A DNA stretch of 64,000 nt from NCBI GenBank assembly GCA_037952775.1, contig JBANAY010000003.1, positions 27,342,001-27,406,000 on the forward strand, given 5' to 3'. Below are positions 11,638-22,146 of the stretch, piece by piece. Under the pieces are notes generated by a model. The model was not told where the DNA came from. It did not search any database and saw only the letters and a program-made list of their open reading frames with translations. The stretch's first letter is position 1, and each line of letters begins with the position of its first letter. The translations under genes and the position numbers were made by a program. The stretch is from Clonostachys chloroleuca (lineage: Eukaryota > Ascomycota > Sordariomycetes > Hypocreales > Bionectriaceae).

Positions 11638-12749
11638 TCATGGCTTGAAGCTATGCCGTACCATCTCTAATAGTAATTTGTCCACCATTGCGGACTCAAC
11701 CACTGCTCCGAACCTGCCATCTTCGTTAGTTTTTCGAAGTCCATTGGATCCCAATCGATATCCATAAGATAGAAAAATGGCAACATACCCATGACATTTA
11801 GCCGCGTCTCGTAGCTTATCTGCCAACAGATGTAGTCTTTGTGTGTCGATCTGATCAGAATATGGTTGATTCTGGATGTGCTCCCATATCTGTACTGGCG
11901 TCTGCTCCGTCCCGGGACACAGCTCAGGCGACAGACGAAGGAGTCGGTCAAGGATTGCTACTGGGGCTGTCTGGGGCGCTTTGTCATTATGTGGCATGTT
12001 GCATGATTCTAGCATCATTGTTGCCGTAAATGTATGACCGTGGGGATCGTCTGGTTGATTAGGGTCGCCATGAATATGACCAAGGCAGATGCTTTCGAGC
12101 CTTGTTGGAGGGAACATTAGCATTTGGATCGAGTCTGTATTTCGGCTGGCAACAAGGTCATTCACCTGAGAACGAATTCCATCCTTATCCTGTCCAGATC
12201 GGAATCATGAGGAGAACGGCAGTTGATGTCAAGTGCAGCTGGTGTTATCATATTGAGCCTCTGTTGATTTGAGAGTAGGTCGTCAAATGTGGTAGGTGGA
12301 GAAATTGTCGCCACATCTGGAGTATGACCTCCATGTAGTGAACTATATTGCGTGTGCACCTCGCCCTGGGCCGAGCCGGGCGATAGACCGGGAGGGAATT
12401 CAATGCCTTGCTGGGACAGGTAGCTGATGAGAGCATCGGTGGTGCTACGAAGCCTTTCAACCTCCTGAATAAGGCCGTTCTCGCGGAGGGCAGCCTGTGC
12501 TAGCTGCTTTTCGAGGCATTTGGTGTACTTCTCTTTCCTCCGATGCGTTCTGGACGGAGCGTGAGAATCATGATGTCTTGTTTAGGGGCATCAATACATA
12601 CTGCTGAGCACGACGGAGCTGTCCCCGACGTTTGGCTACAGGGTCCTCGCTTTTCCCTGCTCCACGTAAGCATTTGATTAAGGGATTGGAGCAAGTTATT
12701 CATTATACGCACCATCAGGCTTGAAAATTCGGAATATATCGCGACTCAT
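11638..12749 (-). CDS. bZIP transcription factor with DUF3425-like C-terminus
   Basis: The N-terminus is split into small exons: 12749-12713 (37 nt), 12656-12602 (55 nt), then from 12549. Joined, they give a basic region KRRGQLRRAQQTHRRKEKY interrupted by an intron within its second half, followed by a leucine-zipper-like coil (LEKQLAQAALRENGL, then VERLRSTTDALISYL). The C-terminal part (TPVQIWEHIQ, LADKLRDAAKCHGYVAIF) resembles the DUF3425 region of fungal bZIPs. The frame changes by one base between 12163 and 12199; I found no convincing intron (a weak GTGGCG donor with acceptor in GGACAG would be in phase). The gene product is probably nuclear. Target genes are unknown; it sits tail to tail with the GMC gene. 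Confidence 0.75.
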
Positions 12750-13348
12750 TGCTGATAAATAGCCTGAAACGTGCCAATCAAGGCGAGAAAGAGAGCGTGC
12801 AATCCTGGTAGACCCGCGCTAGGCCAATAGGTGTTCGCACAATCCGGAGATAGGGAATTCTCTCCGCAGGTACTCTTCCTGAATCTGCGAGAGTGATTTT
12901 GCCAGTGGTCGAATGCGTACGTCGGTATTGTGTTTTGGAAGAAATTGTCCTGTCATCACTAGTTCAGCTTGAAGATGATGCAGGGCTAATACGAGACCAA
13001 ACCAAATTAAGAAATCTTGATTACCGTTGCTCATAATCAGCCGGAAGAGTGTCGATCCAAGCCCAAACTGGAAATTCTGATTATCGGCTCAATACCTCCA
13101 CAGTTATTGACAGAAATGACGGTTGTCAGCCCAGCACAGCCCGTCATCAAATGCTTTCCAGGTTAGGAAATGTTGATTAACTTCCATTTGGATTGAGAAC
13201 AGAGCATTTCAATATATAAGGTTTGATTATCTCCGGTCTTTGTCCAGTCAGTCTTTGCATCTCAACAGTCACCAAGAAAGACAGTCAAGAGTCCAAGACG
13301 ACATTCATTCAGTCGAAGCCTCCACCCACTTCTTCTCCCGTTTCCAAC
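12750..13348. other. Divergent promoter region
   Basis: This lies between the bZIP gene (minus) and the beta-propeller gene (plus). A TATATAA box at 13213-13219 lies about 130 bp upstream of the plus-strand ATG. A 71-codon minus-strand frame (12819-13034) shows no motif and is not called. Confidence 0.5.
13213..13219 (+). promoter_or_regulatory. TATA box of the beta-propeller gene
   Basis: TATATAA lies about 130 bp before the ATG at 13349, with a CA/CT-rich leader between them. Confidence 0.4.
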
Positions 13349-14577
13349 ATGTACACATCAGTTCTCGCTCTTCTTTGTCTTCCCCTGGTCATGGCAAGCC
13401 CCTGCCAGGGAGGAGATCGATATAAGACTGCAATTTACCTTACAACAAACGAACAGCAAAACTCGGTCGTCGCCCTACCTATCGGCCGTAATGGTCTCCT
13501 CGGAAATGGTACAAGCATTCCAACTGGCGGACGCGGTGCGAGTGGTCTGCTTGCAAGCAACAACCAGCCTTCTGCTCCCGACTCCCTTTTCAGTCAGTCA
13601 GCTCTCACAGTGTCTGGCAAAGTAAGCCTTCTCTCTCTAATTTTAAATCCGAATTTGGTGCTAACGATGTGCTATTACAGTATCTCTTTGCTGTCAACGC
13701 CGGCTCCAATTCCCTCTCCATGTTTCTCATTGATCAAAATGACTCCACCAAACTCACCTTGGTGCAAGAGCCTCTGTCTCTCCCAGGAGAATTCCCCGTA
13801 ACCGTTGCAGCCTCTCAAAAGAAGAACTTGGTGTGTGTCGGATTCAGCGGCGCCAAGGCCGGTATCTCGTGTGCCAGATTCTCCGCGCATGGTATTGAAG
13901 CGATGGACCAGCTCCGTCCTATTGAGCTGGGGCAGACTACGCCTCCTCACGGCCCTCTGAATACCGTCTCGCAGGTCTTCTTCGCCGCGGATGAGAAAAT
14001 GTTGTACTCGACCGTCAAGGGGGACCCAATGGTCAACAACACCGGCTACTTTGCCTCATTCCCCATCCAGGATGGCAAAGTCAGCAACGAGGGAGTCAGG
14101 TCATCTCCTAATGGGACAGCCGTTCTTTTTGGATCCGTGGTCATTCCCGGGACGAACGATGTGTTTGTGACCGATGCCTCTTTCGGTGCCGCCGTTCTAG
14201 ATATCACCAAGGACGGTAAGGCTATTTCTGCCCATCGAGGACCAATCGCTGGCCAAATGGCCACTTGCTGGGCTACCGTGAATCAGCGTACTGGCACTGG
14301 GTTCGTTACCGACGCAGTTGTGAACAGGCTGGTTGAAGTGTCGCTTGCAGACGCCAGTGTCCAGAGCAGCATCGACTTGAGCGCAAACGGCGACCCTGGA
14401 CTTCTCGATCTTGTCTCCCATGGAAAATACGTCTACGCCTTGAGCGGCGGTAATGGAACCACAGAGGCGGCCATTGTGGTTGTGGACGCCATCAGCAAGA
14501 AGCAAGTGCAGCACCAGAGCCTGGCTTACTTGGGGGCAGGCAAGAGCTCAGCAGGTCTGGCTATCAACTGGTCCTAG
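13349..14577 (+). CDS. Secreted lactonase-type seven-bladed beta-propeller protein
   Basis: Two exons (13349-13621, 13681-14577) encode 389 residues. The start at 13349 places a clear signal peptide first (MYTSVLALLCLPLVMASP); the frame is open upstream but that extension would bury the signal. The repeated strand pattern (YLFAVNAGSNSLSMFLID, then VFVTDASFGAAVLDI, then YVYALSGGNGT) and the overall length resemble 3-carboxymuconate-cyclase/6-phosphogluconolactonase-like fungal secreted proteins. Several NxT/S sites (NGT, NNT, NDS) suggest glycosylation. The substrate is unknown. The intron splices SGK to YLFAVN with a canonical GTAAGC donor. Confidence 0.8.
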
Positions 14578-15294
14578 ATTATCATTCAGCGATCATCATA
14601 GCATTTCTTGAAGTCGCATCGGGTATAGAGAGGTTATGTGGCTCTGATGCCTAGGGCCATAATCAGTGTGATTCTTTTAGACAGATAGATAGATTCTTAC
14701 CAATACATCTTGTTTCCAAGTTGTATAGCAATTTATTCTAATTGCTCTTGGTTGAAAAATAATGAAACCTGAACTCGGTGTCTTGTACGACTTCTTTTCG
14801 AAGCGAGAGAGTGTGTGACCGCTGGTCGGCGATATCAATCAATCGGGTTGTCAATGCGAAACAGTGTCTCGTGACAAATTCAAACCACTGGCTGACCAAG
14901 GTGCAAAGCTCGGTCAAAGACTGGGAGATTATTCCTCCTGACAGAATCGAAGTTGCTGTGGCTGGCTGGCTGGCTGGCTGACATGCTTATTGGGCACAGA
15001 TTGATGCGGGCGCTTCAAACTCCTGTCCTACTGGCCAAGAGAGTGCCATTGATAAAACGTACGTCACCCCATTCGAGAGCTCATGCATTCTGCACTTTTC
15101 ATCATCACCGTCGCACCGCAGATGAGGGGTTGAAGGCGCCCCCTCTTCCATCGTTCCTCGCCCTGCCGTGAGTTTTCTTTCTTACAATAACTGTCAGTCA
15201 GCCTTCATTTAGGCGTAGAACCCTGCGCCTCTTGACATCCTCGAACTTCTCAGCAACCCGAGCTTTGGGCAGCCAGGCAGAAGAGTGTGTAACC
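14578..15294. other. Intergenic with a GGCT microsatellite
   Basis: No gene is recognised. A GGCT tetranucleotide repeat lies at 14960-14980, and a pyrimidine-rich leader precedes the next gene. Confidence 0.5.
14960..14980. repeat. (GGCT)5 microsatellite
   Basis: Five tandem GGCT units are visible; simple sequence with no assigned role. Confidence 0.8.
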
Positions 15295-16649
15295 ATGGCT
15301 CGCTTCCGAGCGATGGCCAGCTACCCCTTCCGACTCATCGCTTCCGGTGCCAAATGTGTCAAAAGCATCCTCCAAGGCATCTGGGATCTCTTCCCTTGGT
15401 CCCAGCGGAAGCGGATGGGGCGCGAGGACAAGGAGCGACAGATCGCGCACAACCAGTACTTCATCGACCACATCCTCAGACCGGCTGCCGCTGCGCCCAT
15501 CAGCACAGTCTTGGACGAACCGCCCTCGGAGAATACCAGCCCCCTCTTCAATCGGATCCCACCGGAGATCCGTCGCGATATCCTGCTGCATGCCTTTGGC
15601 GAGCACACCCTGCACATGGACCTGGGATTCCAAGCCCCGCCCAAGCGCGTGGACGAGGAGCCTACCGATCCTGATACGACCGCCCATGCGGGGATTGAAT
15701 CTCAGGAGTTCATACCCTTCGGCGATATAAAGGGAGAATGGAGATGGGGCGGCTGCGTCTGCCATCGCTCCCCGCCGGAAGAGAACCCGTTGTCGCTGGG
15801 CAGGCTTCGAAGTGATCCCCTCGTACGCGCCAGAGGTTCGTATCACACCGACGGGTGCTTGGTTGGCGAGGCCGCCTGTCCGCATTGGCCAGGACAGTGG
15901 CCCGTCAAATGCCAGATCGGTATCATGGGCTGGCTTCTAAGCTGTCGCCAAGCGTGAGTACCCTCATTGACCTCTTGAACTGGCTACTTGCTTACTTCGC
16001 TTGTTACAGGTATCTTGAGGGGATGGAGGTCCTGTACGGAACAAACACGATCCAGGTCTCGTGCAAACTCCTGCTCCGTGGCTTCCCGGAGCTGGTCTCC
16101 TCGACTGTCATGTCGCACATCACGTCGCTCAAGCTTGTCATCAACCCACAGAAGTTCCCCCTTCGGCAAGTATTCATTGGCCACTTTGAACAAATTCGCT
16201 ATCGGCAAACACCCCAGAAACCGCTTTTCCCATCGCTATCATATCTCCACATCTGGCTCACCGGTCCGGATTATGAACTTCTTGGTCTGGCTGATGCCGA
16301 TGCGCTTATGGCTGCAAGTCACAATGCGACGAACATATATGCACCACCGGAGTTGGACATCATGGTTATCAAACTTGCCCCGGCTACAGCAACCGTGACT
16401 GTGACTTGCCCGTTCACTGTGTGGTACACATCAGTTCTAGAAGACCACTACAATAGTCAGGGGGAAGAGTGGACACAAGAGCGAGAATCGGACTATGGAG
16501 GCCTGGAGTTCTGGCGTCAGATGCCTGTTGAAGGGCAGCTACCCAAGACGACTGAAGACTGGCAGGCAGCAAAGAAGAATGGGCGAGGATTCTGGATCCA
16601 TCGTGGTCTAACAGAAGACGCCCCTCTAATTCGTGAAGAGCAGCACTGA
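15295..16649 (+). CDS. DUF7730/F-box-like protein of unknown function
   Basis: Two exons (15295-15953, 16010-16649) give 432 residues; the ATG at 15295 sits in a good context (accATGG). The N-terminus is basic and amphipathic. PLFNRIPPEIRRDILLHAFG (about 95-114) resembles the F-box-like/DUF7730 opening helix, and GWLLSCRQAYLEGMEVLYGTN, spanning the splice junction, is the second hallmark of this large fungal family. The remaining sequence (VSSTVMSHITSLKLVI and following) is consistent with the same family. Members are often lineage-specific and of unknown function; a role in substrate recognition is only inference. Confidence 0.75.
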
Positions 16650-19600
16650 GGGAAATGAGCGGGCGAGAGTTGGGTTTGCAAGTCTACTTTGTCCTTTAGG
16701 TCTACCTTAGGAGCTCACCAGCTGATAAAAGGTGAGAGACAAGCTGTATGCTTTTCATAATACCAATCCTTTCTCTTGCGTTGCAGCAATGATCGTGACA
16801 TGCTAGCGTCTTTAACTGGTCGCTGTCCTGTAACGGCGAAGATTGGAGAACGAATTTCTAGGACCACCATGCCGTATCAATCACGAGAATATATCGGCAA
16901 GACCTTTCTACTCTGTAGGATCAAACAAAACGCATATCACTTTTGGAAATCTCGCACGCAGTATTGTTTTCTCATCCCAAGGACCTGTGGAATGATCGAG
17001 AGGAAGTTGGCTGCGGGCAGATACTTGTAGACATCATTGCACGAGCTCGGTTTCCAGGAGTTTTTGGTGGGAATTCCCTCTTGAACAACATGAAATGGGA
17101 CAGGAGGATGTCGGCTTAAGCACGATGCATGCTGTGTTTGGGCCTAGCACTTTGTCAATCCTATACTTGTCTGGTCTATGCTCCCCTACCTCCATCTATG
17201 TGTTCGCAACTAGTCAGACTATCCGAAGACCAAAGGGCCGTTATGCCATGAACGACTATAGGCAGGGGAGGATTGACAAGTCTTCGTAGCTTTCATCGTT
17301 CGCAATCGACCGCAGGAAACTGATCAACAAGTGAGTTGACCTAATAATCAAGCAGCGAGTTAGTAGAAGGGTCTTTGTTAGATGACTTTGCCTGGAGTCT
17401 CACCCAACGGGAGTTGTTAACCTAGTTTGGTACGACAGAATAATCAAAGACTGTTTCTCAATTCCGCATTACTCGCAAAGTTCATTGTCATGTCACAGCA
17501 AAAACCGCACATGCAGGAATGGAAACAGATGACCAAGAATGCAACTGGGAGGAAAAAAGGAGCCGGATTACGTGAACAAGCAACGAAGCCATCGTATCCA
17601 CAAATAAGCTAAGAAAAGCTGCACGGGTCAGCTGATAGACGGGCGGGCAGAGGAGTGACACACGCGGGAAGCCTTTCATGCTACGGGCTGGTGACCCCCA
17701 CCATGGTTACTAAATTTCGCCTATCCTAATTATGCTTCCGGTTTCACTCAGCAGAAATGAACGTTTGAACACGTCGTCGAATGAGTTGTGAGACCTCCGG
17801 GTACCGGCATGTGTCCTGTAGGCTGAAGGAGCTGGAATACCAGGGAATAAAGGAGAATAATGGGGTGTTGTGCGGGTAATTTTGACATTCACTTCCCTAG
17901 TAGGCGACCCGAACGTACTAGAATATTTTAGGAGGCCAACAAATGAAGAACTCACGATGCAAGGCGGTATGGGAAAGGAAGGGCCTGCAGGAGGTGTCCC
18001 TTTTGGACAACCCGAGGGCAGGTCTCGGATATTGCTCCACCGAGAAGTGGAGGTGGAAAGATGGACTTGAGCTTGTGCTCGGATGGTGGAGACGAAATCT
18101 GCATGCAAGCAGAGGCTAGATGAAGGGAGAAGAGACAGGGAGCAAGGGAAAGAAGCACGGAGTACCCAGAGCGGCAACAGGATGGGCAACACTCGGCCAA
18201 CCCATCTGAGTGCGGTTACAAATCACCTGGCCCTTCGCCCCTTTCCCGATGCCTGCCACAGAGGATGGAAATGCCACGTCGCACAAGGGAGGTCACAGTG
18301 TCTAGCGTCACGAGGAATGATTTTCACAATTTGTCCGTGTTCTGATCATCCAGTGTTCTGCGCACACGGTGGTCGTTGCACAAACCTCACGATGGCTTCA
18401 AGTTGCCGGATTGGTAAAATGGACGGGACACGTCCCATACAGCAATGCCCCGTCAGCTGACTCGAGTCGGGATCGGACCCTGGAGCTTGCTTTTATTGGT
18501 GCTGCCACAGGGATTATGCAATTCAATTGCCCCACGGGAGGAAAAGGGGTGCTTCTATGAGAGTGGGAGAGTGCATTCACACAATGTAGTATGAGGCCGA
18601 GCCCGCAATTCCAGTCGAGAAGCTGACTACCCTAGATCAATGTTGCCGTCGCAGTGGGCAATGGAACAGTCTGTTCCAATCACGCGGCTCGTCTGTGCGA
18701 CGATGAACTGATGTTCTGTAGCATTTGATGAATTGGGTTTCTTGCAGGCTGCGGCTTAGCTAGGGTAGCATCCAATGGCAGCAACAGACTCGTAGTACAC
18801 TGCAAGCGGGAATGTCACTCGTGTCGTGTAGTTTATTTCCTCCCTCCATGTGGGAGGAGGATTCACACGGCAGTGTGCCGATTGGGGAGCCTTTGGGAAT
18901 GCAACACCACCCGGCTCGTCGTATTCCCTTTTCCGGGACGATATCGGGACTTCATCGGCCCATCGAAATACACAGTGGCACCAATGGGATGCTCACAAAA
19001 GGGTTGACAGGGGCGCTAGATGGCATTATTTACTAGTCTGGTGCTTGCTGCTGTGTCACGGAGGCTAGAGACATGCCCTTGCATGCATCCTCACCAAAAG
19101 GAGAGTGCGCTGGAGCATGGAAATGTTGCTCCGGAAGCACCAGCGTACACTTAGTGGGTCAAGACCGGTTGGTTGGGTCAGAATTCAGAAGGTGTGTTTT
19201 CGAGGGAGGGAGGGGGAGGAGTCAGAATATTGGACGGAAAGGCTGGTAGCCGGAGTCAGTCAGGGGAATTTGGGGGTTCCTGGAGATTCTCCCGTCACTT
19301 CCGTCGGGCAGAGGTTCGGGAGAGGCTGAAGCTGGATCTGTATGACAGCAGCAACTGTCCACGTGAGACGCCTCGTATGTAATAACTGTCGTGCTGCCTC
19401 GGGTCCCTTGCGGAGGAGGAGGCACGACCAACGGATCTCGATGACTGGTGGCTTCGCAAGCGTCAGGATCAAGTGATCACGAGGCCAGCTCGCTGTGGAG
19501 CGTTGCCCTGGATTAAGTTGGACTTGGACTTGGGCTCTGGCCCCAGATCTCCACTTGTTGGATTCTCCAGATCGATGTAGGGTCCTTCTCCATCAAAACC

Positions 19601-20737
19601 CAATGCCAAATTTACCTGCAGCCTTGACCATCTGTGGCAGTTCGGCTAGACAGCAGTAGTGACCCCCAACCTTTCCTTTCCGTGGCCCCCGTCCCCCGCG
19701 GTCGAGACAAGTCGAAGGATAACCCCTTTGGTGATTCCGTGATTACTTGACCCCTTGCTCCACCATCTGCACGCACTCCTGCCGTCCACGTGAACGACAA
19801 ATTCTCTGTCCATTCCCTCTTCCCCACCAATTTGCTGGGAGATTCTGTGCTTGCGCTCCCCTGCTACCTGGGCGCCGGAGAAACCGGGGCAGCAGGGCCC
19901 GAATGTAGGCAAAAAGGGAAACAAAATGGAACATGTCACATGGCGGGTGCTGCCTACGCAGATGTTGAGCAGTGGTAGGTATTGTAAGCAGGCAGACGAC
20001 GAGCATTGTCGATGATCGATGATTGTACGATGGATGACAGGAGAATGACGCCTGAAAAACGCAATTGAGCAAGCCATCGTCAGCCACTGCCCTGAAATTC
20101 CTGATTGGCGCGGTTCCTGGTCAATTGGTTGATTCATAGACTTCGTGATCGCTTGATCTAATGACCGATCTCACATCAGACCCCGCACGACATTTACCCG
20201 TGGAGGAAGTCATCCAGGCGCTCAATCAAGAGGCTGCTCGTGCCACCCGGCAGGGAAGCAGACCAGGGCCAGGATGCACCAGCACAGCCAGCTCTCTTCT
20301 CGTCCAAGAGGGTGTGGGCGGACTGCTTCTGGCTGGTCTGTCAATCTATGATGTGAGCTTCATTTGTGGGGATTACCGCTTTGGGCAATCCGAGGCAGTG
20401 TGGCGGGACTCGTCTAAGAGCCACCCTTTGGGGTGTCTCGTGGCATCGCATCGCAACTCTGCTCTAGATGTTGCCGCTCACACCGAACCGAGACTGGGAC
20501 GAGGCGAGACGAGAGTGAGCTTCGTCGCCCTAGGCCCAGAATTTCACAATGATAAAAAGCCAGCTTGCGAACCCTCAGTCTGATCGTTTGTCTATCACTC
20601 CCATCATCAAAAGCGTCTATTCACGTCGAAGACACACTTATAAAGACACTTTTATCACATATCAACCCACCTGAACTCTAAAAATACCATCACCATCACA
20701 CCCACTCCATCAATCTAGCACACCACAACCATCAGCG
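16650..20737. other. Long gene-free stretch upstream of the dehydrogenase
   Basis: In 4 kb I find no supported gene. The longest frame (17710-18192, minus, 160 codons) is low-complexity Ser/Pro-rich and unspliced, and the 20161-20583 plus-strand frame lacks motifs. The right end is the promoter of the dehydrogenase. The region might hold an untranslated RNA, but the sequence alone does not show it. Confidence 0.45.
20639..20644 (+). promoter_or_regulatory. TATA box of the dehydrogenase gene
   Basis: TATAAA followed by a CA-rich, CACC-containing leader lies about 95 bp before the first ATG (20738) and 160 bp before the second (20804). Confidence 0.45.
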
Positions 20738-21880
20738 ATGGAGCAAGTCGAGATCCAGACCTGGCCGGCCACCCTCTCCCTCGTAGGAGAGCCCGCGCCG
20801 ACCATGAAGGCCCTCCGCTTCCACGGCCAGAAGGACATCCGTCTCGACGACGTCCCCATCCCAACCGTCTCGGCCGGCAAGGTCAAGATTGCCCCTAAGT
20901 TCTGCGGCATCTGCGGAACCGACCTCCACGAGTACCTCGGCGGTGCCAACCTGATCCCCAAGCCCGGCAAGCCTCATCCCATCACCAACGAGTCCTACCC
21001 CATCACCCTTGGCCACGAATTCTCCGGTGTTGTTGAGGAGGTCGGCGAGGGCGTCACCCACGTCAAGAAGGGCGACCGCGTCTGCGTTCAGCCCATCATC
21101 TACGACGGTGACTGCCGCTCCTGCACCCGCGGTCTCGTCAACTGCTGCGACCGCAACGGCTTCATCGGTCTCAGCGGCTGGGGCGGCGGCCTGGCCGAGT
21201 CCACCGTCGTCCCCCACACTGCTGTCAAGAAGCTCCCCGACAACGTCTCCTTCGAAGTCGGTGCCCTCGTCGAGCCCCTCGCCGTCGGCTGGCACGCCGT
21301 CGACATCTCCCCCTTCCGCGAGGGCGACTCCGCCCTCGTCCTCGGCGGTGGCCCCATCGGCCTCGCCGTCGTCCAGGTCCTTGCCGGCCGCGGCTGCAGC
21401 AACATCATCGTCAGCGAGGTCAGCAAGAAGCGCCGCGAGTTCGCCCTCGAGTTCGGCGCCCACAACGTCATCGACCCCACGGCCGAGGATGTCGTCGAGC
21501 GCGTCAAGGCCCTCACCGGTGGACGCGGCGCCGACGTTGGCTTCGACGCCGCCGGTGTCCAGATCGCTGTCGATTCTGCCTTTGAGGCCCTCAAGGCCCG
21601 CGGCACCCTCGTCAACATCGCCGTCTGGGACAAGAAGGCCGGTGTCGACATGAACGAGCTAGTCTACCGTGAGCGCCACTACATGGGCGCCGCCACCTTC
21701 AGCCTGGGCGACTTCGAGGCTGTGATCCAGGCCATTTCCGAGGGCAAGATCAAGCCCGCCGGTATGATCACCAAGAAGATCCAGCTCGACAAGGTTGAGG
21801 CTGAGGGATTCAGCGCCCTGATTCACGACAAGGAGAACCAGGTCAAGATTCTGGTCGATGTTGGCGCTGGCCTTGCTTGA
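20738..21880 (+). CDS. Zinc-dependent medium-chain dehydrogenase, (R,R)-butanediol/polyol dehydrogenase type
   Basis: One exon of 380 codons. It would interconvert a vicinal diol or polyol and the matching ketone with NAD(P). The catalytic Zn region is CGICGTDLHEYLGG, followed by GHEFSGVVEEVGEGV. The structural Zn loop has Cys in DGDCRSCTRGLVNCC. The Rossmann motif is LVLGGGPIGLAVV. ALVEPLAVGWHAV is the conserved MDR segment. The ATG at 20804 (accATGAAGG) starts directly at MKALRFHG, as most relatives do, and has the better context; the ATG at 20738 would add 22 residues. Codon use is extreme, with nearly every third position C or G, so antisense frames also stay open. That bias suggests high expression. 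The closest named relative is yeast Bdh1, but substrate is not proven. Confidence 0.9.
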   Translation: MEQVEIQTWPATLSLVGEPAPTMKALRFHGQKDIRLDDVPIPTVSAGKVKIAPKFCGICGTDLHEYLGGANLIPKPGKPHPITNESYPITLGHEFSGVVEEVGEGVTHVKKGDRVCVQPIIYDGDCRSCTRGLVNCCDRNGFIGLSGWGGGLAESTVVPHTAVKKLPDNVSFEVGALVEPLAVGWHAVDISPFREGDSALVLGGGPIGLAVVQVLAGRGCSNIIVSEVSKKRREFALEFGAHNVIDPTAEDVVERVKALTGGRGADVGFDAAGVQIAVDSAFEALKARGTLVNIAVWDKKAGVDMNELVYRERHYMGAATFSLGDFEAVIQAISEGKIKPAGMITKKIQLDKVEAEGFSALIHDKENQVKILVDVGAGLA

Positions 21881-22146
21881 ATCTGAGATTGAAAAAGAAA
21901 CAAAAGTGATCATGATACTTAATGACTTGTACATACTCTCTTTCCTTTGTCGCATCTAGCACAGCGTTGCTTTAGGATAGTCGAAAAATCTCTACATAGG
22001 TAGATAATTCTAATATCGCATTCAAAACAATTCATGCCTTTCCATCCATTGGTGTATATGAGTTTGAGATAGTTTTATTCATCGCAACAACTAAGGCTAT
22101 GAAAATAGGGAATATGCATGCCACTAATCAGAACGTTGTTGATCTT
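21881..22146. other. Convergent 3' flank
   Basis: A short AT-rich spacer lies between convergent genes; no element is recognised. Confidence 0.4.

Noticed and set aside
12819..13034. 71-codon minus-strand frame before the bZIP gene
   Set aside because: No motif and it lies in a divergent promoter; a leader exon is possible but unsupported.
1233..14577. A secondary-metabolite cluster built around the monooxygenase, GMC oxidase and bZIP factor
   Set aside because: No core synthase, prenyltransferase or cyclase is present, and the genes are divergent and separated by unrelated genes.
15250..15885. 211-codon antisense frame over the DUF7730-like gene
   Set aside because: Same explanation: GC-rich third positions of the sense gene keep the antisense frame open.
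17710..18192. 160-codon minus-strand frame
   Set aside because: Low-complexity Ser/Pro/Leu composition, no motif; likely chance frame.
20732..21463. 243-codon antisense frame over the dehydrogenase
   Set aside because: It is a mirror of the strong third-position GC bias of the real gene on the other strand.
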